Positions 11,517 through 21,989 of a stretch of DNA of 64,000 nucleotides are shown here, one piece after another; the stretch's first letter is position 1, and each line of letters starts with the position of its first letter. The stretch is taken from assembly GCA_007258455.2 (NCBI GenBank), contig VDFB02270651.1:494210320-494274319 (forward strand), in the 5' to 3' direction. The position numbers and the translations under genes were made by a program. This DNA is from Sequoia sempervirens. Its lineage: Eukaryota; Streptophyta; Pinopsida; Cupressales; Cupressaceae. The notes beneath the pieces were generated by a model. That model was not told where the DNA came from and ran no database searches. It worked only from the letters and a program-made list of their open reading frames with translations.

Positions 11517-12850
11517 TTGATGCCTCCCACGTCTGTCTACATGGTCGACACAATCCCCTCTATCAGTATCCCTTCTGTCTCTGAACAACTTGAAACTATC
11601 AAAGTAAACAGGGTCCCCTTAGGCTTTATCTTCACCCCCCTTGTCACCTCTAATGGTGGAGGCTTTGGCGGGATGAGTGGTGGGGACTTTGGTAGTGGTG
11701 GTGGATCTGATAGCAGAGGTGGGGCTAGTGGAGGTCATGGTGGTGGTTTCGACAGAGGCCCTACTAGTGGTGATGGCTCTAGTAGTGGTTCTAACGGAAG
11801 TCACACAGGTGGTAGCTCTGGAGGTGGCCTTGGCGGTGGTTCTGGAGGAGGTTCCTTTGGCCCTTTATCTTCTAATGACCCTATTATGAACACTCTTCTT
11901 TAGAATATGGGTAAAATGCAAAGCCAGTTGGTGAGTCTTTCCCAAGTCTCTTCCCAGCCTATCTTCCAACCCTTCTTCTGGAACAACCCATTGTTGGTTG
12001 CTATATTAAACACTCCCTTCCCCCAAGTAATGGAGATCCCTAAATTTGAGAAGTATGGTGGTAAGGGAGATTCATAGACACATGCATTTGCCTTTAATGC
12101 CCTGTGCACAAACTTCTTCTATCACGATGCATTGATGGCTAAATTGTTTCCTCGATCTCTCAGGGACACAATGCTCAAGTGGTACTGTTCCTTGCTTGAA
12201 AAATCTATTTTCTCATTCGACCAACTTGTGAATCAAATCCTTAGACAATTACAGGAAAACATCAGGCCAAAGATGACCATTTCTGATCTCATCCAATGTA
12301 AACAAGGAGATAATGAAAAAATCACTAATTTCATAGTGCGCTACCAAGCGCTCCTTTCACAAATCTTGTATCAGCTGCCCGACTTTGACATGTAGAAGGT
12401 ATTCATAGGGAACTTACAAAGGCCTTAGCAAGAGAAGTTCACCCTTATGAAATACCCTTCTTTCACGCACTTGTGTACAACTTTACGAGAGTACTAGCAG
12501 ATGGTTGTTCAGTTTGGGGGATCCTCCTCACTCTCCCGTTCTAAGGGAAAGTCCATCGTATCAATCTCTAGGAAAGGTAAGATCGTTACGAATGTAGTTG
12601 TCAATGCTGATGACAATGACCTCAAACGTAACCGAATATTCACAAAGTTATCAGAATCTTATTCTTCTATCTTGCAAAAGCTGTTGAAGGATAAGATCGT
12701 AACCTTGCCGAGTCCTAAGCCTGTTAAAGAGACTTACCCTAATTGGTATGATGGGAGCACTTATTGTTAGTTACATTGAGTTAATGGACATGATACCGAA
12801 CGCCGTATACCGCTGTGTCATGAGATACAAGATTACATCGAGGACGGTAC
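11517..12850 (+). pseudogene. gypsy gag with Gly/Ser-rich N-terminal region
   Basis: The first ORF (11517-11903) is dominated by a Gly-Gly-Ser-rich stretch (residues about 48-120). After a stop at 11901 the frame continues with the Retrotrans_gag core, including LMAKLFPRSLRDTMLKWYCS and FDQLVNQILRQL (about 12130-12260). A basic linker then leads to FTKLSESYSSILQKLL, and after a frame change to NGHDTERR...LCHEIQDYIEDG (about 12775-12850). This is the partly degraded CxYH...GHDTExC finger seen in many plant gypsy gags. Stops at about 12075 and 12393 break it. Gag would form virus-like particles. Confidence 0.8.
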
Positions 12851-13053
12851 CATTCATCTCAATGGGAGTAAGCAAAATGCTAACAAATCAGTGGCCAAAG
12901 CTAATAGTGAACTACATATATACACATACCCGTATTCGTCGCACTCTGCTAACATGATTATCGATCCCAATAATTCTGTTACCCAACCCAAGGCCTACGT
13001 CAATATGGTCATAGTGGCTTCTACTGCTCCACCTGCACCTAGTTTTCTAGACA

Positions 13054-14077
13054 TAACGGGTGATCCCACAATAGTGGTTTACAATTTTTGGCCAAACTAG
13101 GTCCACTAAAATAATTTTTTTAAACTGAATCTCCACTTTTGGGTATCTATAGCGGCTAAACTGTGAGGAATTTGAAGATGATGAAAACTAGAGTTTCGTG
13201 ACATTTAGTCTATAGATTCTAAATATATTTTTTTCAAAATTTTTGGAATTGGTTTGCACTTCTTTTTCCATCTACCTTGAAAACTAGTTTTTTCAAAAAA
13301 CAGCATTTTTAAAAAGTGACGCTCACCGTATAATGCATAAATTTTTTTCCATGAAGGATAAAATTCTAATTCTTTTGAATTTAGATTCGTAACTTTGATA
13401 TCTAGTACTTCCAATTGGTTAGATAGTTTTTTATTGAATATTTTGTCTTTAATCAAGTTTCAAAGTCAAACCAATTACAATTCAAACATAGCATGACAGT
13501 ATAACACGTAACTTTTTTTTGTATGTATTGAAATTCATTTTTTTTTTGTTGGATCAAGGGCTTAATATTTGGTGCACTCATACTTTTTAAGTTTTTTTTG
13601 ATAATCTACTATTTTTCCATATTGCTGAACAAAGAGACCTATGTTTAATAAAACTAAATAAACAAATACATAATAAAACCAAAACATATTGAAATTATAT
13701 TCGTTGGATAACTCATTCCGAGGACTACCTGATTCCGGTTGGGTTTGTAAAGTCTCGCCATTTTCACCTTCAACCCGAGCTCTGAAGTGAAAAATTTTAT
13801 ATTTTTTTTGTATCTCAGGGGGATGAGGGATAAGGGGTGTTCGAACAAACCCCTAGGGGTTCGCTTGAACTAGGGTTCACTCGAATCCTGGTTTGAGCGA
13901 ACCACCCTTCCATAAGGGATTTTGTTTGGTTTTTGGGTAGGAAAGAATTAGAAGGGTTTGCTTGAACCAGCAGGTTCGTACGAAACCCTAAAATAAAGTT
14001 TTTTGTCATGAGGTCATTTTTTGTGAGTTTACCTTCCTCACTTGAATTGTAAACCACTATTGTGGCTTCACCCTAAC
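13054..14077. mobile_element. TIR element with GGGTGA...TCACCC ends and TAAC target duplication
   Basis: The ends are inverted repeats: GGGTGA-TC-CCACAATAGTGG... at 13058 and its complement ending at 14073. The inner 21 bp match perfectly (13066-13086 against 14045-14065), and the outer 6 bp also match, with a 2-bp mismatch between. TAAC flanks both sides (13054-13057, 14074-14077). The body is AT-rich with no transposase ORF. A related copy lies at 43615-44664. Six GGTTCG-NN-CGAACC-like palindromes cluster at 13840-13990. It separates gag from protease in the host gypsy element. Confidence 0.88.
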
Positions 14078-14084
14078 ATTTACA

Positions 14085-14708
14085 TCACAAGATTTTCCCT
14101 TAAACAATAATCCTTCACCTCTCAACATTCCCGCTCGCCTCAATGGTAACATTGTGATAGGAGTCTTGGTAGACCCCGCGAGTCGTGTGAATGTTATCAT
14201 AGAGAAAACATTAGCATTAAATCCATTACAAAAGGAAAAATATGAAGAAACAAAATATACCATCCGTACGCATGATGGTATGTGTCTCAAACTTTATGGC
14301 TTGATAACTTTGTCTGTCCTGGTTGGACCCAAGGTTGTTGACACAGTTTTCAATGCTATCTTGGAGTTGGATCTATTTAGGTTGAAGCTAGGCATACCTT
14401 GGCTATATTCCATGAATGGAATCACCTCCGTTATTCACAAGTGTTTGAAATTCTCCCATAAAGGTTCCATGCATGACACTAGATACCAGCCCTTAGTGTC
14501 CCATGGTGGATATCCATTGGATCACTTTTGGCCCTCCCTAGTCGGTTCGCTTCCTCCGAGAATGGACCTACTTTACGAGAATTATGTAAAGTATAAAACT
14601 GGGGGCAAGGGGGAGCCAAAATTGACCCTTCCTGTGATAAAGCAATTGGTTACCTCCTCTTCCCAAGAGGAGAAGGAGAAGCCTGTATCGACTGCTCCCT
14701 CTTCCTAG
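14085..14708 (+). pseudogene. gypsy retropepsin-like protease region
   Basis: The plus-strand ORF contains GVLVDPASRVNVI, matching the catalytic strand of plant gypsy proteases, where the family usually has VLVDxGS/GAxxN. Asp is kept, but the usual Gly after it is replaced by Pro-Ala-Ser. The C-terminal flap region IPWLYSMNGITSVIHKCLKF corresponds to the conserved GRPWIH...HQ.LKF segment. After about 14500 the sequence becomes charged and Ser/Pro-rich and shows no polymerase motifs. It is the last recognisable enzyme in this element. Confidence 0.72.
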
Positions 14709-14819
14709 AAAGGAAAGGAGAAGTCCACATTGGCTCCCTCTCCTTCTCGTAAGGGTAAAGAGAAGGTTACCTCCTCCCAGATTTTCTTGTCCTCTCCACT
14801 TTCTTAGGAAGAGTATTGG

Positions 14820-16031
14820 ATGAGTCAGACTGGTGGCTATCTGCTGAGTCTGATGATTCCTCCTTGGCGTAGATCCAAGCTCAGGATTGTGGATCTCCCT
14901 AATGAATACCTTGGACCGTTGTACTACTTATATGGTAGAAAGAAAGGTTCCCAAAGGGAATTCGATCCGAAACCTCCTACCACTCCTTCTCCTAAGGAAG
15001 TGAACAGGAAGAGGCTAGCCACCAAGGCTCTTGAGCCGACTCCTCCTGCCGCTCCTCAACCTGTTCCTCCAGCTCCCGTTCAGGAATCTGTCCCTTCACC
15101 GAAAACAACTATAGCGGACGTTCCAATGGTTGAGCAGGAGCCTTCTGTTCCTTTGCAATCTTTGGCCTCCAACTCCAAGAGTCGTAGAAATTGCCTTGCG
15201 TGAGAGCGCAAGCGTTGATGAAAGGCTCTCTTGGCTAAGCGGGCCACCTCACAAAGGAAGGAGGAAGAAATGACCACCCCTGGTTTAGGGCCTCCTGCAA
15301 CGTCTTACTCTCCCCTTCCTTCTGCTTCTCTTTAGTTTGGTCCTATACTGCTCCCAACTTCCGTAGTGAGTATGAATGCACCTAACCCCATGCGGGTACA
15401 AGTGTTCATTGCTCCTTTGGTGGAGCTGCCTTTGTTGATGTCCATTCTGGATGTCCAAGATTTTCCAAAGCTTGTGGATATGATTAATACCTCGGTTGTA
15501 TCTGTTGCAGTTCATTCCTCCTCTTCCTTTGCACCTCTAGCCTCGTTTTTGGGGAGTTCATCTCCTTCGAAAAAGGAAAAGGTGGAGTGTGGTCCTTCTA
15601 GCAGGGAAGGACGTAAGAGGAGCCCACCTTCTCCACAAGGTGGCCCCACATTGAATTATTCTGTCTTGGTGATAGAACCAGTCCCAACTTCCCCTGAGTT
15701 TGTCACCACTCCTGAGTCATTCAGTGAGCCTAGTGGTGAATTTCAGGTGTATCCTATCTCATCCACTAAAGTTAAACATGATGCTCTAGTGGGGTGCATG
15801 TTTAACTCCATAGATGAAGTGCCGACCTTGTCAGCGATCTTCACGAAATCGCTAACCTTAGCTCCACAAGAGCTCAGTGAAGAAGACCTTGCGAGGGCTT
15901 CTTCCTTAGCCCTTGTTGCAAGAGGGTCAAATGCTCCTTCTCTTAACATCCCACCATTACAGGCCCATCCTCCTTCCCCCTATGATGATCTAGATTGGGA
16001 AGCAGATGACCTCTTGGTCGATCAGTGTTAG
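14820..16031 (+). pseudogene. Pro/Ser-rich ORFs of unknown function downstream of protease
   Basis: Two open frames (14820-15203, 15366-16031) encode low-complexity, Pro- and Ser-rich protein ending in an acidic patch (DDLDWEADDLLVD). No domain was recognised. They occupy the place where pol would normally be. They may be the disordered tail of the gag-protease polyprotein or replacement sequence acquired when pol was lost. Both lack a convincing independent start. Confidence 0.45.
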
Positions 16032-16360
16032 GGGGCTCTTCTTGATCTTGTGTGTGTATGTGTGTACCGTGATGTGTTCCCCCATGCCTGTGCTATGTGT
16101 GCTTGGATGACCCTTGTCACCCCTATTGGTTCTTGGATACAAGTGTGGTTTTTGTGTCGTAAACCTTCTTCTATTTGTATCATCATTCTTCCATGTTTGT
16201 GCTTGATTTTTGATAAATTGGGGACATTGCAAAGCGTTGGGGGCATTTAGGCTTCCCTTCCATGTTGACCCAATTTTTTTATTTTACTTTGTCTTCTCAT
16301 GCATTCTTCACATGGCTTGATATAGTAGGGGGTTGATGACAGTTCATTTATATACTATTA

Positions 16361-16362
<2 letters not shown>
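16032..16362 (+). other. 3' untranslated part of the gypsy element
   Basis: AT-rich, no domains; short ORFs here overlap on both strands and look incidental. Confidence 0.4.

Positions 16363-16412
<50 letters not shown>
16363..16412. repeat. Compound (AC)n(AT)n microsatellite
   Basis: About 17 AC dinucleotides run directly into about 8 AT dinucleotides. The tract lies in the non-coding 3' part of the non-autonomous gypsy element. Confidence 0.95.
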
Positions 16413-16840
16413 TTATGAGTAGTTCTGACCTCAAAATTTTAGGCTACCCTTGTGTCCTTTATTTGTATTTTTCTCTCTTTTACTTCCTCTTTATCTTTTT
16501 CTCTTCTTTGCTTGAGTTGTCCCTTTCATGTGCGACGCCTTTCTTCAACATTTTGATTTTCAGAAAATGCATTCATTAACAGTGAATCTTTTCTTAATAA
16601 TTCTCACAAACTTTTCTTTGGAACCACATTCTCAACTTGAAACCCTAATGAAACATGTTTCCTTCATCATGTGGGTTTGTAAAGAAAGGAATTGAAAACC
16701 TTCCTCCGAAGCGGGAACAACTTTGATCTTCCCCTCGCGTGAGGGCACATCCTTGCTTTCAAATTCCTTGATGAACTGAACATCGTTCAAAAGGATCCTT
16801 GATGAGGGATCGCTTTGAGAAAAGGAACATCTACTTTCGA

Positions 16841-17275
16841 ACTATGTGTCCCTTGAGTGGACCCCCTTTCTTCACGGTGGGTTCTTGAGGGACCCCCTTT
16901 GAAATTTTTTATCCCAAATGGATTCTTTCACGTCTAGCTTGGGAGTAGCCTGACTAGACCTTGCTTTTCAAACTGTGCATCCCTTGAGTGGATCCATCTC
17001 TTTTTGAAGGGTTCCCAAGGGACCCCTTTGAAAGTTTTCCAAATCATCGACGGTCTGCACGATTGTCTGCTTACTTGCCTACATGGCCACTTCCTGACTC
17101 TGTGGAGTTCTCTTCCTTTGGGTTTCTTCCATGCTAGAGTTTTTGGGGGACACCTTCCTTGCAGGTTTGCAAGGCTATAAGGCACTTACTTGATGAGGCT
17201 TCCTTCATGCGAGAGATCTTGGGGGTTGCCTCCTTGCAAGTTTGCAAGCCTATAAGATGCTTTCTTTCCTTCAAC
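16841..17275. repeat. Two short direct duplications in the element's 3' region
   Basis: A block with GTGTCCCTTGAGTGGA begins near 16845 and recurs near 16975 as GTGCATCCCTTGAGTGGA, each followed by a GGGTTC...GGGACCCC segment (period about 130 bp). Further right, CCTTGCAGGTTTGCAAGGC near 17155 recurs near 17231 as CCTTGCAAGTTTGCAAGCC. Confidence 0.7.
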
Positions 17276-17430
17276 TTTATAGTTCTGAGAGAAGTTATGA
17301 AGTCCTTCGCTTCCCCTATACCTTCAGGTTTTCCAGATCATGATCTGCTTCCTCGATAATTTAGGTATACTTTTCTAACCCTACTCTTTCTTGATCTACT
17401 TTATCGAGCACTCATCAGTACTTGTGTTCG

Positions 17431-17447
17431 CTAAAGTGGGGGCAAAC
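17431..17447 (+). promoter_or_regulatory. Polypurine tract
   Basis: CTAAAGTGGGGGCAAAC lies directly before the 3' LTR start at 17448. The same CTAAAGTGGGGGC core precedes the 3' LTR of the minus-strand element at 45011-51593. Confidence 0.8.
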
Positions 17448-18688
17448 CATATAGGAGTTAATTTGCACCCCATGTGGAAATCCCCTCTTTTCCTTTATCC
17501 ACCTTAGAAAACTAAGTTCAGAGGCTCAATTACACTTAAGCCCACTGCTTTCATCCCATTTGACACCTATTTTGAGTGTCGGTGGAGGAGTTTTTATCGG
17601 GGACACCTGCATGATGTGCATACATCCATACGATGCACTTACATCCCTGGCAGATTCCTGCGGCTGAATGCACAAAGGCATTACACTTCTCATTGGGAGT
17701 CAAGTTGTAACACCCCCTTTAGTCGATCAACCTGAATATGGCCGTTTTCTTCATCTCCCCTTCAAATTCATTCCTTCTACTAGAATTTCATCTTCTTCAT
17801 AGCTTCAAGCATTCAACTTCATACTCTTGCACTCACTCTCAAGCATTCTAGCAACATTTCAAGCACTCCATTGCAACAAAAGCTTCACTCCATCACTTCA
17901 GTAGAGCAAGTTTGGGACCACACTATTGCAACAGAGGCTCGAGTACTCTCATTTTATCCCCCAAGCAACCTTGAGTGCTCTTGGTGGAGGTGGTAAGCTT
18001 CCCTCTCATCTCCTCTATCACTTGGTTGAGTTAGCACACTTACTATTTTGTACTGTCTTTTGTGCTCTTCATTATAGTTCTTTCTTTATCTCACTTTCTT
18101 GGATGTCCATGGAGGTGGAAACACCTAAATGGGGGTCTGACTAAGGCAGGCCCCTATATAGCTACCCAACATTTTCTCTCTTCTTTGTGTGTAGGTGAAC
18201 GTGCTTTCGAGGAGCTAGTTGGAAAATGAGTTTCTTTGTGAGATCCTTCTTGCTACCTTTACTCTTGCATTTTTTCTTTATCACATTAGAGAGTAGTTTT
18301 TTATTTAATTACATTATTTTGGCCCTTTAATAGTAGTTAGCTGGGTTGTTAGTTGTTTCTTAGGTTTGACCTTGTCTTTGTTGTTGCCTGGCTATACAGA
18401 TGCCAACACACTTTAGAGACACTAGCATGCACTGCACTGTTATCCAAGGATGCGCTTTTATCCTCAGGTAGAGAGCTTCCTGAGGCATAGTGTTGAACCT
18501 GGAAATCAGTTTGCTTAGCCCCGTCTTGCATCTCAGGTCTGAAGAGTGGTTGAAGGACCTCATAGTCCTCATCATTCTTGTCCTGCATATCCTAACACTC
18601 TGTTAAGTTGAGGTAAGTTAGGGAAGCCTTCCGCATCTTGGCCCTTCATGACCTGGGGCCTTGCATGTGGTGGTCTCCATCTTTTACA
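17448..18688 (+). repeat. 3' LTR, 1241 bp
   Basis: Collinear with 9676-10917. The first two bases are CA instead of TG, a pair of transitions. It ends TTTTACA at 18688, directly followed by the TCAAC target copy and the LINE reading frame. Confidence 0.92.
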
Positions 18689-19290
18689 TCAACTTATCCA
18701 ACAACTCCTGCCAGTAGCCCCTAAGCTATCTACCAATAGTCAAAGGAATTCCAAGATAAACCAAAGGAAGTGATCCAATTTGGAATATCAAAATATTCAC
18801 AATCCGTCTCTGAATAGGCTTAAGGGTATTAAAGAAATAGATAAAAGACTTGTGTTCATTGACTTTCTATCCCAAAATGGCTATGTAAGCATCCAAAGTC
18901 TGTCTAAGAGTCTCTGCCTCTTGGATTTGAGCAACCCCCATTAAAGTTGTATCATCCACAAATTGCAAGTGGGATTGAGTAGGAAAACCATTTCCCCAAC
19001 TCCAACCTTGAATCAAACCTTGGGACACTCGAGACTTGATGGATCTTCCTAGGCCTTCAATCATAATGATGAAAAAATAGGGAGATAAAGGATCTCCCTG
19101 CCTAAGACCCTTGGAAGCCCCAAATAGCTCAGAAGGCTCCCCATTGATGATGACAGAAAATGAGGAAGAAGTAACACAACTCATCACCCAACTAACCCAC
19201 TCACTAATGAAGCCAAAATCATTGAGAACCTTATGCAAAAATTGCCACCTAACCCTGTCATAAGCCTTAGCCATATCCAATTTAATACTA
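18689..19290 (-). pseudogene. LINE reverse transcriptase core
   Basis: The minus strand encodes LDMAKAYDRVRW (first catalytic Asp), GLRQGDPLSPYFF, and the catalytic LQFVDDTTLMG box, followed by the LPLVYLGIPL motif. It begins mid-domain at about 19290, so fingers and endonuclease are missing (5' truncation), and it ends at 18689 where the LTR element begins. A stop follows the ILG at about 18867. Domain identity is certain from the order of the RT motifs. Confidence 0.92.
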
Positions 19291-21680
19291 TGAAATATGA
19301 AATATTATTAATTTATTTAAAATTATTGAACTATCAAAAACTTAAAATTATCAAAAATATATTTACTAAAAATATTTTTCATCTAAATGAGTTAAAATGA
19401 AGAACATATTTATAAAAAAAAAGAAAGTAATTTTTTTTTTCAAGTGAATGAAAACTTGTTACTAGTAATAATTTTTCATCTTTATATTTTAAAATTTACA
19501 CTTAATTGACAATGAAAAATTTATTAAGAAATGATTATTTTAATTTTCTCTTTAACCATTTTAAATTTTTGTTGATATTATATAAAATAAAAATCTCATT
19601 ATATTAATTATAAAAAACATATCTCCTTGATATCTAAAATTAATCACAACTTCTAATCTTTTAAATATAAAATTACTACCTGATTACAATTTTCAAAGCT
19701 ACACTAAACATTAAAAAAACTAAACTTAATCATGCTTAAAAAGAAATAACAAATATTAAAATATATATTAGGGCTAGAGTTTGTATTGTCAATTAACTTG
19801 CATTTTGCCATTAAGGATCACGGTTACCATCCATTGCCAATTCAATTACCCGTATCTAACTTAAAAGTTTCTTAATTTTTTAATAAATATATTAATAAAT
19901 GATACATTATAGTTAATTTTATAATTATTTTAATTTAAAAAACAAGATAATAATTTTGTAATTTTGACACAATTATTTTGATATTATTAAAAAGATATTT
20001 ATGTAAGGTATTTAAATAAATAATTATTAGTAATTTTTTTGTTATTATCATTTTATATAGTATTTTTAAAAGTTATTTAAAAAAAATATATTTTAAAGAA
20101 AATGTTATGGATTAATTCAGAATTAGTGATATAAGAATATTATAAAAAGTCAATTTATTGGATTGAATTCAAGAAACAAGACAATTAAGAACAAAACAAA
20201 ATGTTACAATAAGAGTAGATAAAAAATCAAAGAGTCAATATTGATTTGAAAAATAAGTAATTCACCCATTGTCATCTTTAGTCTTCTCTTGAAGAAGCCA
20301 TTTTTTATAAGAAGAATCTTCAAGATGCTTGACTACATCCTTAATTTGTTGATTTATAAAATAAAGTAATCAAAACTCTAAACTATGACACGAGGTGAGG
20401 ACTATAATATTTTTTCATCACTCATTTTCTATTGTTCTACGTCATTCCACCTTTCTATCAAAACACCTTCAAGCTCTCACTTGAAAAGGATTTGTCATCC
20501 TATCTCCCTAAGCAGTTTTGTCAAATTGACTTCAACATGATTGTAAAAATTCTCTTCCAAAAGAATTTGAAGAATTTCTCTTAATATTTCAAACTTGTTT
20601 GAAACAATCGTAGATTTGCCTAGTTTATATCTTGATCTTGTTGACCATTCTTTACTAGACTTGCTTGTTTGATTTGGCTATCATTGATGATTTGGCATGG
20701 TGAGAGTTGGGGTGCTTAAAACATGTTTTATTCTATTTGGAATCCTTACCACAAGAGTCATAATCCTAACATTTTTTACATTTGAAGCGCAATTGATCAC
20801 AATCAAATTCTTACCTATATGACCATCCATCCAAATTTAGCTCAATAACTTTAAAAAGACATTTCTCTAAATCTACTTCCACATAGATTTGAGCACATGC
20901 AAAGTTGTTTAACTCAACCTTATCAATGAAACAACCGAAAAAAAATTATCAACAATAAAAAAAAAATTATCATCTTAAAAAATAAATGTGAAAGCTCCCT
21001 CTAATACTAAATATATTTTGAAATATATATACAAATACAAATAAGATATTTTAAGTTTAAATTTTTCGTAATAAAGAAAATAGCATAATAATTTATAATA
21101 AAATTTTATTAATATAAAAATTTAATTATATATTATTTTTAAAAAATAACATATTAACATATAATATTTTAATAAAAATAAAAAATAAAATAATAATCCA
21201 AAACTATTATTATTATTATTAAAAAACTTAATAATATAACATAAATTTAGAATAAAATTAGAACATAAATATGTTATGCATTAATTATATATATTTCTAT
21301 TATAAATAACAGTAAATAGCTTAATAACAATAAAATTATCCTACAAAATGACAATACTTGAGAAGGGTTAATATTACGGAGGTCTTTCTAAAAGGGTAAC
21401 ACAAAGTTTAGTTATGACAATACTTGTCTAGAAGTATAGACTCTATTTAAGATGAAACCAATCCAATAATTCTCACCAAAATAAATATTATCTGAACTAA
21501 TATTTACAAATATTATCAGGTAAATTAGGCAATCTGAGCGTAGGAAGAATCAATCTGAAAATCCAACAGGTAGAATATAAACAACACTTAGTATATTGAT
21601 TTCTCATCAACAGGTTTTTTAAAATCATTTTAGAATTTAAACTTTCATTACAAAGCGTTCAGAAAAGCCACTTAAAAACT
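19291..21680. other. AT-rich spacer, no genes seen
   Basis: Very AT-rich, with poly-A/T runs and an ATT microsatellite near 21205-21225. No open frame of note and no transposon ends recognised. Confidence 0.5.
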
Positions 21681-21686
21681 TTTATT
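21681..21686 (-). terminator. Candidate polyadenylation signal of the START-like gene
   Basis: The minus strand reads AATAAA about 300 bp past the stop codon at 21990. Its position fits a plant 3' UTR, but the motif is common in AT-rich DNA. Confidence 0.45.
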
Positions 21687-21989
21687 CAAAAGTTGTCTAT
21701 AGGCAACATGATTTTGCACAACATTCCAATAACACAGTTCACAGAATGAAATGAACCCAAGATAATTGTATTAAAATTGCTGGCCATGTAATAAAAATAC
21801 AGATATTTGGTATGCATCAAGTTCTTGATGTTCTTGAAAGTTGAGCTCACTAAGAAACAGAGAAATGTGTCAGCTGGACCAACACTAAAATTGGGCATGA
21901 TAAGAAATTAGAGAAAAGTATATTGTAAGATTGGTAGGCCTGGCCTTTGAGGAGGATTCAAATGAGGCAACAAATCAATCATAGTAATC

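Larger units (their letters stand above)
9676..18688 (+). mobile_element. Non-autonomous Ty3/gypsy LTR retrotransposon
   Basis: Two LTRs of 1242 and 1241 bp bound an internal region of 6.5 kb. The element has a primer-site-like sequence, gag with a gypsy Retrotrans_gag core, a zinc-finger-like YH...GHDTER block and a retropepsin-like fold. No reverse transcriptase, RNase H or integrase could be found in any frame, so it would need enzymes from another element. Target duplication is GCAAC (9671-9675) against TCAAC (18689-18693), 4 of 5 matching. It interrupts the LINE ORF. A TIR element sits inside between gag and protease. ORFs contain stops and frame changes. Confidence 0.88.
7640..19290 (-). 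mobile_element. L1-like LINE, 5'-truncated, split by an LTR element
   Basis: The minus strand carries the C-terminal half of a plant L1-type ORF2 in the expected order: reverse transcriptase (19290-18694), RT thumb/connection (9675-9265), zinc-finger RT module (about 8975-8560) and RNase H (8295-7729). The 3' end lies near 7640, where the minus strand ends in TAATAAATTTTTACCCC and an A-rich run. The element starts abruptly inside the RT domain at about 19290, so it is 5'-truncated. Its reading resumes across the LTR element at 9676-18688 (WQELLDKL joins RRINHWTHQWL). Several stops and frame changes show it is dead. Confidence 0.88.

Noticed and set aside
11619..11889. Thr-rich minus-strand ORF and Val-rich plus-strand ORF
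   Set aside because: Alternative frames of the Gly-Ser-rich gag repeat; composition follows from the GGT-rich repeat.
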